From: Pseudobacteriovorax antillogorgiicola
GTDB taxonomy: Bacteria; Bdellovibrionota_B; Oligoflexia; Oligoflexales; RGVZ01
NCBI GenBank assembly: GCA_945897695.1
Contig: CAMDGW010000078.1
Location: 1 to 10,180 of the forward strand
Length of the DNA stretch: 10,180 nucleotides
Reading direction: 5' to 3'
The notes beneath the pieces are model-generated. The model had not been told where the DNA came from. It saw nothing but the letters and a program-made list of their open reading frames with translations, and searched no databases. Each line of letters begins with the position of its first letter. Position 1 is the first letter of the stretch. Positions 1 to 6,572 of the stretch are shown here, piece by piece. The translations under genes were made by a program, and so were the position numbers.

Positions 1-40
1 CGCCTTAATAATGAGCAATCCAGTCTTGGTCAATCCTCCA

Positions 41-138
41 ACGAGACATAATCGCTGTAAAATATGACGGGACAAAATCGCTGTAAAATTTCGACGAGAC
101 ATATTCCCTGTAAAATTTTAACGAGACAGAATCCCTGG
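41..138. repeat. Degenerate tandem repeat of about 27 bp, nearly four copies
   Basis: Head-to-tail units start at 41, 67, 94 and 121. The first is 26 bp, the next two are 27 bp, and the last matches for only about 18 bases before diverging. The shared core reads approximately ACGRGACAWAATCSCTGTAA followed by AAATT. The units differ from each other at a few positions, so this is not a recent duplication. There is no unique spacer between units, so it is not a CRISPR array. Arrays of short direct repeats like this occur as multiple transposase-binding sites at the ends of some insertion sequences (for example IS21-like and Tn7-like elements) or as iterons. No transposase is visible in the window; if there is one it would lie to the left. 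The array is seen directly; its role is inference. Confidence 0.8.
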
Positions 139-327
139 TTACTCCACAACCTCAAGGGCCACAGATTTAAGCAATTAGGACCTTCTAGCTAGTTGCAACC
201 ACCTGAATTGTCAACCTTAATTGCGCTCCGTGGTAAGCTACTAAAGTTTCAGGGTTAAAATGCCGATACTTAGACACTTTTAACGCAGGATTTTTGAAGT
301 GGATATTCCATTTAGAGGAAAATTTTT
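139..327. other. Non-coding leader region upstream of the VWA lipoprotein gene
   Basis: Together with the repeat array this is a stretch of over 300 bases without a gene. I see no convincing open reading frame, tRNA or sigma-70 promoter with good -35 and -10 boxes. Close to the gene, AGAGGA at 314-319 sits 8 bases upstream of the ATG at 328 and is a good ribosome binding site. The stretch is AT-rich near 250-327. The promoter for the downstream gene presumably lies here, but I could not place it. Confidence 0.5.
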
Positions 328-1749
328 ATGAAACTCCTAAGCCACCTCCTACTTGTCGGTCTGGTAGCAACTGCATGCAAAACTAACGACTTTAATGGTC
401 AGTCAACGCGAGCAGCCGCCCTGCCACCTGTTCAGACTTTGGACTTAAGTCAAGTGGTTCGGGAAGTTCGCCAGGTGAAGGTGACGCAGGGTCGATCTGG
501 ATCAAACGGTAATGAAAACTACAGCGTCACACAAAAAGGCGTGGTCGACATCGTCGTTGTTGTCGATAACAGTGGCTCGATGGCTGAAGAAAAAGCCAAC
601 CTTTCAAACCGGATGGCTCCGCTGCTTTCGTCGATTAAAGACTCGGATTGGCGGGTTCTGGTCACAACCACTGATCCCGAGCACAATAAGGGATTTCTTG
701 GCCGCTGCGTGAATACGCCGATCATGAGAGGTGACAGCAACCCCGAGGCTCGTTTTCAGAAATTGGTTCGTGGTGGTACATCTGATACTGTCATAGATAC
801 ATCTGGTACTGGTATAGAGCGCCCAATCCTTGCTGCGGTCGATGCGCTAAAATGTAAGTATGGTGGGAGCACATGGATTCGTCCAGAGTCTACGGTTGCC
901 GTTTTAATTTTGACAGATGAAGATAATTGCCATATTGACGTTGAGCAGGGCTACGGTTGTTCTGGCTCTCCTGATAAAGATGGCTCCTATTTGACAAACT
1001 ATCTTTCTTCGATCAGGAAACTCGGAACTGACGGCAAAGTTTACGGTATTTTCTGGCATCCGTCTCAGTCTCAAGGTCAATGCTCCACGGCACTAAAGCA
1101 AGCAACGATCATTTCTGATGTTGTGCAGAAAACTGGTGGTACTTGGGGATCAATCTGTGATGCCGACTATGCGTCGACCTTAAGTAGAATTTCTCAAGAT
1201 GTTGCCCAGATCCTGAAGGCCGACTTTACCCTGAAATCAATCCCTGATTCTGGTACCTTTAGGATGTCTGTTAATGGCCAAAATTGGAGCGAGTACGTTT
1301 TAACAGGACCAAACGTCCACTTCACAAGAAATCCACCAGCTGGGGCTGCGATTGTAGTAACCTATGTTAGTGGTGCTTCGGGAGTGGTCGCTAGTTCATT
1401 TGGTATGCCAGAGGAGCCTGCTGACGGTCAGGTCTCGGCTACCGTCAACGGACAAGCTGCGAGCGGCGTCACATACGATGCTAGCACGAGAAAAGCCGTA
1501 TTCTCATCTAAGCCAGCTGATGCCAGCGCCATTATTATAAGTTACAAGGCAAATACGCCGCTGAAAACTGTATTTAATATTGCGCCGAATGCCGACACTA
1601 AATTCTTGAAGGTTTATATCAACGGCGCTCTCGTCAATGCGTCTAACTACCAGTATAACTCTGAAAGCGGTGTTTTGACTTTCGCTTCGCCTCCACCAGA
1701 AGGTGCAAAAATTAGGGCAGAGTGGCGTGGTAAAAAGAAAATTTCTTGA
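328..1749 (+). CDS. VWA-domain lipoprotein with three C-terminal beta-rich repeats, function unknown
   Basis: The 473-residue protein begins with a lipoprotein signal peptide: Lys2, a hydrophobic core, then VATAC with Cys17 as the predicted acylated residue. A von Willebrand factor A domain follows at about 72-296. It has an intact metal-ion-dependent adhesion site: Asp80-x-Ser82-x-Ser84 in DNSGSM, a candidate Thr in the SGTGIERP segment (about 159-166), and LTDEDN with Asp197 near 195-200. Six cysteines in this domain (127, 176, 201, 211, 252, 277) could form disulfides outside the cytoplasm. The C-terminal third (about 301-467) is three repeats of a beta-rich module. The ATG has a good ribosome binding site (AGAGGA, 314-319). 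The gene stands alone, convergent with uvrC, and ends in its own terminator. By family knowledge, MIDAS VWA domains bind protein ligands through a divalent metal. A surface or periplasmic adhesion role is inference. Confidence 0.85.
   Translation: MKLLSHLLLVGLVATACKTNDFNGQSTRAAALPPVQTLDLSQVVREVRQVKVTQGRSGSNGNENYSVTQKGVVDIVVVVDNSGSMAEEKANLSNRMAPLLSSIKDSDWRVLVTTTDPEHNKGFLGRCVNTPIMRGDSNPEARFQKLVRGGTSDTVIDTSGTGIERPILAAVDALKCKYGGSTWIRPESTVAVLILTDEDNCHIDVEQGYGCSGSPDKDGSYLTNYLSSIRKLGTDGKVYGIFWHPSQSQGQCSTALKQATIISDVVQKTGGTWGSICDADYASTLSRISQDVAQILKADFTLKSIPDSGTFRMSVNGQNWSEYVLTGPNVHFTRNPPAGAAIVVTYVSGASGVVASSFGMPEEPADGQVSATVNGQAASGVTYDASTRKAVFSSKPADASAIIISYKANTPLKTVFNIAPNADTKFLKVYINGALVNASNYQYNSESGVLTFASPPPEGAKIRAEWRGKKKIS
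1228..1731 (+). repeat. Region encoding three diverged beta-rich repeats in the VWA lipoprotein
   Basis: The repeats cover residues of about 301-349, 354-408 and 411-467. Each follows the pattern V-x-V/I-NG, then a Tyr about 8-13 residues on, then V-x-F, then a P-rich turn (NPPAGA, KPADAS, PPPEGA) and an alternating I-x-V-x-Y/W strand. The copies are strongly diverged at the protein level, so this is an old internal duplication. The pattern resembles, from memory, beta modules seen in phage tail proteins and bacterial adhesins. That resemblance is unchecked. Confidence 0.65.
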
Positions 1750-1768
1750 TTTGAGAAAGTTCAATCGC

Positions 1769-3649
1769 TCAAAGACCGGCAGTTTTCAGCCGGTCTTTTA
1801 TTTTGGCTGCAATATCCTCATTAACGCCTTTCACTAGCATAAGTGCCTCGCTGCTAGCCGAAGCTATAGCCTCGATGCTTCCAAAGTGCTTTAGTAATGC
1901 CTCTCGGATCTTGGGGCCGACTCCCTCGACGTCTTCAAGTAATGATTTTTGCGCAAGGCTTCCGCGCTTACGGCGGTGCTTAGTGATCGCAAATCTATGC
2001 GCCTCATCCCGAAGTTGAGTGAGTAATCTGAATGCTGGAGATCCGGGTACCAATGGAATGGGAGTGTCATGACCCGGTCGAAAAACGCGCTCAAATGAAT
2101 GCCTTGGAGCAGCTGTCGATATCGAAGCGCGTTTGGTCCGCTGATTTTCAAGTCGTGATTTAGCCAATGATACAATTTGGAGACTAAGTCCCGGAAACTC
2201 AGCAAGTGAGTTGAGCGCGCTTTCAAGCTGGCCACGGCCGCCGTCGATTACCAGTAAATCTGGTAAATCGCCGTCTCGCACTCCTCGTTCAAGACGACGT
2301 TTTACAATTTCTCGAATGGAGGCGAAATCATCTGGTGCTCCCTGGACTGATTCGACGTTGTAGATGCGATAGAGGCTTTTTTCTGGATGCCCATCGATAA
2401 AGCATACGTCTGAAGCCACAATAGCTGTGCCCTGAAGGTTGCTGATGTCAATGCACTCCATGCGCCTCGGTATTTTGTCTAATCCTAACGTCGACTGCAG
2501 GGCTTCTAGCGATGAACGGCGACGATCTAGGTTGCGGACCGCTTCGTCATGCGCGTATTGGGCATTTTTGGTGGCAATGCTTGCGAGATCAGGCCACGGA
2601 GAGCGCAAATTTTTCAAAGCTCTAAGCTCTGGTTGTTTTGATCCTTCTGGTGTTATTGCTGCTGCGATGTCTGCCATGTCTCCCATGTTTTTAAGGTCTG
2701 CATCGATGATCACTCGCGGAGGTAGATATCTTTGGTCATAATACTGCAGCAGAAAATGTGGCAAAGTTTCCGCTGTATTCTCAAGTCCACTCACCGGAAA
2801 CGTATAGGAATCGCCACCAATTAGTCGGCCATTTCTAATCATAGCGACATGTATGGCGATCATTTCTGCGCTTTCAATCAGCGAAACAACATCGCCTTCA
2901 ATGTCAGGATCTAAAACAACCGTTTGTTTCTCCGATAAAATATCAATGGCTTTGATTTGATCTCTATACGATGCAGCTAGTTCGTATTGTTCGCGTTCTG
3001 ATGCGATTTGCATTTTAGATTGTAGAGTGTTAACAACTTCATCATTTTTCCCCTGCACGAGTGCCATGGCATCCCGCAGCATCGATTTGTAAGTTTCTTT
3101 TTCAATGGGCAAAACACAGGGACCCAGGCACATTTTCATGTGATAGTAATTACAAACGCGCTTTGCATGCTCAAACTCCCATTGATTACATCGGATCAGG
3201 GGGAACACTCGCTTGATGGCTTCCATACTTGTGCGGAGACTGCCGGCTGCACTAAAAGGTCCAAAATATTCGGCTCGATCATCTTGTCGTCGGCGTACGA
3301 TTTCAAGCCTTGGCCAATCAGCAGAGAAATCGATCCGAATATAGGGATATTCTTTGTCGTCGCGAAGTAGGATATTAAATGGGGGCTGATGATGCTTGAT
3401 GAGAGTTCGTTCCAGTAATAGCGCGTCGACCTCGGTCTTGACAAGCATCACCTCGAAATCTTGGATTTCTCGAACCAACGATCTTGTCTTTGGTGAGTGA
3501 TCCTTGCTGTCGGTAAAATAGCTACTAACGCGCGACTTAAGGTCTTTCGCTTTACCGACATAAAGCACCTGGCCTTTAGAGCTTTTCATGAAATAGACGC
3601 CGGGACTTCGCGGCAGTGATGCTAATTTGGTCCGGACGCTGTGATTCAC
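1769..3649 (-). CDS. uvrC: UvrC, excinuclease ABC dual-incision subunit
   Basis: UvrC joins the UvrB-DNA complex in the cytoplasm and cuts the damaged strand on both sides of the lesion. The 626-residue protein has the full family layout. The GIY-YIG nuclease domain is at about 12-95, with GVYF (17-20) and LYVGKAK (29-35), and makes the 3' cut. Cys154, Cys166, Cys174 and Cys178 have the spacing of the known iron-sulfur site. A UVR motif at about 205-240 contacts UvrB. The RNase H-like domain that makes the 5' cut has Asp401 in CIDISN, Asp440/441, Asp469 in VIDGG and His551 in DEAHRF. Tandem helix-hairpin-helix motifs lie at about 571-622. It starts at GTG 3649-3647, overlapping the uvrB stop codon by four bases (GTGA), which suggests translational coupling. 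The segment at about 500-535 is longer than in E. coli UvrC. Confidence 0.98.
   Translation of the reverse strand: MNHSVRTKLASLPRSPGVYFMKSSKGQVLYVGKAKDLKSRVSSYFTDSKDHSPKTRSLVREIQDFEVMLVKTEVDALLLERTLIKHHQPPFNILLRDDKEYPYIRIDFSADWPRLEIVRRRQDDRAEYFGPFSAAGSLRTSMEAIKRVFPLIRCNQWEFEHAKRVCNYYHMKMCLGPCVLPIEKETYKSMLRDAMALVQGKNDEVVNTLQSKMQIASEREQYELAASYRDQIKAIDILSEKQTVVLDPDIEGDVVSLIESAEMIAIHVAMIRNGRLIGGDSYTFPVSGLENTAETLPHFLLQYYDQRYLPPRVIIDADLKNMGDMADIAAAITPEGSKQPELRALKNLRSPWPDLASIATKNAQYAHDEAVRNLDRRRSSLEALQSTLGLDKIPRRMECIDISNLQGTAIVASDVCFIDGHPEKSLYRIYNVESVQGAPDDFASIREIVKRRLERGVRDGDLPDLLVIDGGRGQLESALNSLAEFPGLSLQIVSLAKSRLENQRTKRASISTAAPRHSFERVFRPGHDTPIPLVPGSPAFRLLTQLRDEAHRFAITKHRRKRGSLAQKSLLEDVEGVGPKIREALLKHFGSIEAIASASSEALMLVKGVNEDIAAKIKDRLKTAGL
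1771..1804 (+). terminator. Intrinsic terminator of the VWA lipoprotein gene
   Basis: A perfect 10-bp stem, AAAGACCGGC (1771-1780) with GCCGGTCTTT (1789-1798), encloses an 8-base loop and is followed by a T-rich tract (TTTTATTTT, 1796-1804). The T-tract points to termination on the plus strand, 22 bases after the lipoprotein stop codon. The hairpin lies wholly within the last codons and stop codon of uvrC on the other strand. In that direction no good U-tract follows, so it probably serves uvrC poorly. Confidence 0.88.
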
Positions 3650-5700
3650 TTTGCTACTCCGTTTTCGGCGTTGTCCTCGGAATTATAATGTTTGATGAGT
3701 AAGTCTTTGAGGCAACGAATATCGTCGCGCAATTCCGCGGCCTTTTCGAATTCGAGATCAGCGGCAAATTTTTGCATCTGCTTGCTCTTCTCCCGGATTG
3801 TTTTTTCCACAGTAGCAACATCATGTTTTGCAAGGAGTGCTAGCGCTTTTTTCACATCAGGAGATTCAAGGTCATCGCTTTCAGAAGCGAGTCCGTAAAC
3901 TTTTCTTAGATCTTCTGGAATGTTCTTAGTAACTGTTGTCGGCGTGATGCCGTGTTCCTTATTAAATTGAGTTTGAATTAATCTGCGACGGGCCGTTTCG
4001 TCCATGCATTTTTTCATTGAATCCGTAACACGATCCGCAAAGAAAATAACCTGACTGTTGGCGTTTCGAGCAGCTCGACCCACAATTTGGATGAGGGAAC
4101 GCGCGCTGCGCAGAAATCCTTCTTTGTCGGCATCCATAACGGCAACCAGTGTGACTTCAGGCAAATCCAAGCCCTCCCTGAGCAGATTGATACCGATCAA
4201 GATATCAAAAACACCGCGGCGCAAGTCTCGTAAAAGATCTATTCGTTCAAGACTTTCAATGTCAGAGTGAAGCCATCTAACCTTTAGGCCCATGTCTTGA
4301 TAATACTTTGTCAGGTCTTCTGCCATGCGCTTAGTTAGGGTTGTAACCAGGACGCGCCCGCCCGCATCGATGGCTTTTTTCATATCTCCATATAACTGGT
4401 CCACCTGACCAGCTATTGGTTTCATGATGATCTCTGGATCAAGTAGGCCTGTGGGCCTAATAATCTGTTGGGCAACAATATTGTGGGATGCCTCGAGCTC
4501 ATAGTTTCCTGGTGTCGCTGACACGTAAATAAGTTGCCCCGTCCGCGTCATGAATTCATCAAAATTAAGTGGACGGTTGTCTAGGGCGCTTGGCAACCTG
4601 AAGCCGAAATCCACAAGCACCTGCTTACGACTTCTATCGCCACGATACATGCCGCCAATTTGAGGAACGGTTATATGGCTTTCGTCTATGAAAGTGATGA
4701 AGTCCTTTGGAAAATAGTCAAGGAGTGTTGGCGGCGGCATCCCGGGGCCCACCCCTGTCAAATATCGTGAGTAGTTTTCGATTCCAGGACAAAACCCAAG
4801 ATGCTCTAGCATTTCAATGTCGTGCATCGTGCGCTGTTCGAGCCGCATGTATTCGACCATTTTGCCCATGGCCCGCAGTTCTCGTAGCCTGATGCCCAGG
4901 TCCTCTAGAATTTCTTTCACAATCTGTTTCATATCGGTGCGGTCAGTCACGTAGTGACTGCTTGGATAAAGAGTTAACTCTTGCACTGCACGAATAGGCG
5001 TCCCAGTAAGTGAGTCCACAAGGGTTACTCGCTCAATCTCGTCACCAAAAAATTCGACACGAAGCATTTCGTCCCGTTGATGGGCTGGGAATATATCGAT
5101 CGTGTCGCCCCGCACACGGAAATGTCCACGGGTCAGGTTTGTGTCATTGCGTCCGTATTGGATGTCCACTAATTTACTCATAAATTTATCGCGTGATATT
5201 TCGTCTCCGGTTTTGATTGGAAGCACTAATTTCGCATAGCTTTGTGGTGACCCGAGACCGTAAATGCAGCTAACGCTGGCGATGACGATCGTATCCCGTC
5301 GCTCGAATAGTGACATGGTAGCCTTGTGTCGCATCCGGTCGATGTCATCATTGATCGCGCTATCTTTTGCGATGTAGGTGTCTGTGCTTGGCACGTAGGC
5401 TTCAGGCTGAAAGTAGTCGTAGTAGCTTATGAAGTATTCCACCGCGTTCTCAGGAAAAAATTCCTTGAACTCCGAAAAAAGTTGGGCCGCTAGAGTCTTG
5501 TTTGGCGCCATGATGAGAGCCGGGCGTCCAAGTTTTGCGATGATATTGGCCATCGTAAAGGTTTTTCCCGAACCGGTGACCCCAAGTAGCACGGAGTGGC
5601 GTTCTTTTGATTGGATTCTGTTTAGTAATTCAGCAATGGCTTGAGGCTGATCACCCTGCGGAGTGAATCCAGATGCCAACTTGAAGGTGTTTTGCGTCAT
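3646..5700 (-). CDS. uvrB: UvrB, excinuclease ABC damage-recognition helicase subunit
   Basis: UvrB receives damaged DNA from UvrA, verifies the lesion with its beta-hairpin and recruits UvrC. From the ATG at 5700 the protein has 684 residues, typical of the family. It begins with the characteristic FKLASGFTPQGDQPQAI segment. The Walker A motif GVTGSGKT is at 40-47. The damage-probing beta-hairpin is at about 92-117 (YYDYFQPEAYVPSTDTYI). The Walker B-type motif IDESH is near the middle, the helicase arginine-finger motif QIVGRAARN lies further on, and a C-terminal UVR domain (AADLEFEKAAELRDDI) pairs with UvrC. An in-frame GTG at 5730 would add ten residues. I reject it because the candidate promoter would start transcription only about 12 bases upstream of it and no ribosome binding site precedes it. 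It is the first gene of the uvrB-uvrC pair. Confidence 0.97.
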   Translation of the reverse strand: MTQNTFKLASGFTPQGDQPQAIAELLNRIQSKERHSVLLGVTGSGKTFTMANIIAKLGRPALIMAPNKTLAAQLFSEFKEFFPENAVEYFISYYDYFQPEAYVPSTDTYIAKDSAINDDIDRMRHKATMSLFERRDTIVIASVSCIYGLGSPQSYAKLVLPIKTGDEISRDKFMSKLVDIQYGRNDTNLTRGHFRVRGDTIDIFPAHQRDEMLRVEFFGDEIERVTLVDSLTGTPIRAVQELTLYPSSHYVTDRTDMKQIVKEILEDLGIRLRELRAMGKMVEYMRLEQRTMHDIEMLEHLGFCPGIENYSRYLTGVGPGMPPPTLLDYFPKDFITFIDESHITVPQIGGMYRGDRSRKQVLVDFGFRLPSALDNRPLNFDEFMTRTGQLIYVSATPGNYELEASHNIVAQQIIRPTGLLDPEIIMKPIAGQVDQLYGDMKKAIDAGGRVLVTTLTKRMAEDLTKYYQDMGLKVRWLHSDIESLERIDLLRDLRRGVFDILIGINLLREGLDLPEVTLVAVMDADKEGFLRSARSLIQIVGRAARNANSQVIFFADRVTDSMKKCMDETARRRLIQTQFNKEHGITPTTVTKNIPEDLRKVYGLASESDDLESPDVKKALALLAKHDVATVEKTIREKSKQMQKFAADLEFEKAAELRDDIRCLKDLLIKHYNSEDNAENGVAK

Positions 5701-5748
5701 TAATAGCCATCCGATATCAGTGGAAGACACAACACTTAGCGTGTTTAA

Positions 5749-5777
5749 AAAATAATCACAAGGGTGATTGCTTGCAA
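5749..5777 (-). promoter_or_regulatory. Candidate sigma-70-type promoter for uvrB-uvrC
   Basis: Read on the minus strand, TTGCAA (5777-5772) and TATTTT (5754-5749) are separated by 17 bases and each matches the consensus at four of six positions. Transcription would begin near 5742, giving a leader of about 40 bases before the ATG at 5700. The spacer between the boxes contains the inverted repeat at 5754-5769. This is a sequence-based prediction only. Confidence 0.5.
5754..5769. promoter_or_regulatory. Candidate operator: perfect 16-bp inverted repeat in the uvrB promoter
   Basis: AATCAC (5754-5759) and GTGATT (5764-5769) are perfect inverted arms separated by AAGG. The repeat falls between the candidate -35 and -10 boxes of uvrB, where a bound repressor would block transcription. 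It matches neither the CTGT-N8-ACAG LexA box nor the TTAC-N3-GTAA box reported for Bdellovibrio, so a dedicated or unknown regulator would be needed. The repeat is seen; regulation is inference. Confidence 0.4.
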
Positions 5778-5791
5778 AGAAAACAGGCTAA

Positions 5792-5818
5792 CTTCACACG
5801 AGTTTTTGTATTGTGAAG
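5792..5818. promoter_or_regulatory. Candidate operator: perfect inverted repeat over the act promoter -35 box
   Basis: CTTCACA (5792-5798) and TGTGAAG (5812-5818) are perfect 7-bp inverted arms around a 13-base spacer. The right arm overlaps the candidate -35 box of the act promoter. Such spacing would suit a dimeric regulator with separated half-sites. It could also arise by chance. Confidence 0.35.
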
Positions 5819-5839
5819 GCCTATCAAACACTTTATCAT
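5811..5839 (+). promoter_or_regulatory. Candidate sigma-70-type promoter for the act operon
   Basis: TTGTGA (5811-5816, four of six consensus bases) and TATCAT (5834-5839, five of six) are separated by an ideal 17 bases. Transcription would begin near 5846, leaving a leader of roughly 110 bases before the actA start. This start point lies downstream of the GTG at 5813 and so argues against that codon as the actA start. Confidence 0.5.
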
Positions 5840-5943
5840 GTTAGCTCTAAGTTTTCGTTGTGTGATTGTGTTTTTGAACTTTTTTGCAAGATCATCATCA
5901 AAAGTGGCGAATTTGCAATTGTCTTGAAATCTCCCAGACGTTT

Positions 5944-5950
5944 GAGGAGG
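5944..5950 (+). promoter_or_regulatory. Ribosome binding site that sets the actA start
   Basis: GAGGAGG (5944-5950) is a near-perfect Shine-Dalgarno sequence nine bases upstream of GTG 5960. Neither the in-frame GTG at 5813 nor the ATG at 5978 has a comparable site at proper spacing, so this decides the start. Confidence 0.75.
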
Positions 5951-5959
5951 CGAGGAAAC

Positions 5960-6529
5960 GTGTTGAAGTCCATCTCAATGATTCATTGGCTTAAAATCGG
6001 ATTGATCGCAGCTGTATTATCGCTAGCTGGTCATTCTCAAGTGGCTCAAGCTTGGTGGTTTTGGACCCCAGGTGACACCGTTGACAACGTTGGCTATAAG
6101 CCCGAACAGCCGATCCCCTTTAGTCATAAGCTTCATTCCGGCGATCGCAAGATTCCTTGTGAGTATTGCCATTCAAGTGCTCGGCGCTCCTTCTCGTCAG
6201 GCATTCCCTCTGGGAACACCTGCATGGGTTGTCACAAGATTGTAAGAACCGATCGTGACAGCATCAAAAAAATTACAGAAGCCTATAACAACAATCAGCC
6301 AATTGAATGGGTCAAGGTTCATGACCTGCCTGATTTTGTTCGCTTTCCACACAAGCGGCACGTTCAGGCCAAGGAGCAGGGAGGGGCAGGCCTGGCTTGT
6401 CAGGAATGTCATGGCAAGGTTGAGGAGATGGAAGTGGTTGAGCAGGGAGCGCCATTGCAGATGGGCTGGTGTATCGGTTGTCACAAAGAACGCAAGGCAC
6501 CGCTTGACTGTCTATCTTGCCATTATTGA
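5960..6529 (+). CDS. actA: ActA, pentaheme cytochrome c subunit of alternative complex III
   Basis: ActA is the multiheme electron-exit subunit of the quinol-oxidising alternative complex III, on the periplasmic side of the membrane. From GTG 5960 the protein has 189 residues. A signal peptide or anchor spans about 7-31 (hydrophobic core, then VAQA before WWFW). Five CXXCH heme-binding motifs follow: CEYCH (67-71), CMGCH (88-92), CQECH (147-151), CIGCH (171-175) and CLSCH (184-188). Histidines at 56, 59, 121, 131 and 134 are candidates for distal heme ligands. The last motif ends one residue before the C-terminus, so the protein has no tail. Starting at GTG 5813 would add 49 basic, cysteine-containing residues before the signal peptide, which is implausible. 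The family call rests on five hemes and on the actB and actC genes directly downstream. Confidence 0.9.
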   Translation: MLKSISMIHWLKIGLIAAVLSLAGHSQVAQAWWFWTPGDTVDNVGYKPEQPIPFSHKLHSGDRKIPCEYCHSSARRSFSSGIPSGNTCMGCHKIVRTDRDSIKKITEAYNNNQPIEWVKVHDLPDFVRFPHKRHVQAKEQGGAGLACQECHGKVEEMEVVEQGAPLQMGWCIGCHKERKAPLDCLSCHY

Positions 6530-6572
6530 TTCACTGACTGTTTGACGTCGAATAAACGAGGGTCGATACAAA

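Noticed and set aside
41..138. CRISPR array
   Set aside because: The units are contiguous with no unique spacers and diverge from each other, and no cas gene is present.
208..236. Promoter upstream of the VWA lipoprotein (TTGTCA with a 17-base spacer)
   Set aside because: The matching -10 position, TGGTAA, has only two of six consensus bases.
5701..5730. Ten-residue extension of UvrB from the GTG at 5730
   Set aside because: There is no ribosome binding site, the leader from the candidate promoter is too short, and the UvrB family consensus fits the ATG at 5700.
5813..5959. N-terminal extension of ActA from the GTG at 5813
   Set aside because: It would put 49 basic residues before the signal peptide, its start codon overlaps the candidate -35 box, and the strong ribosome binding site at 5944-5950 points to 5960.
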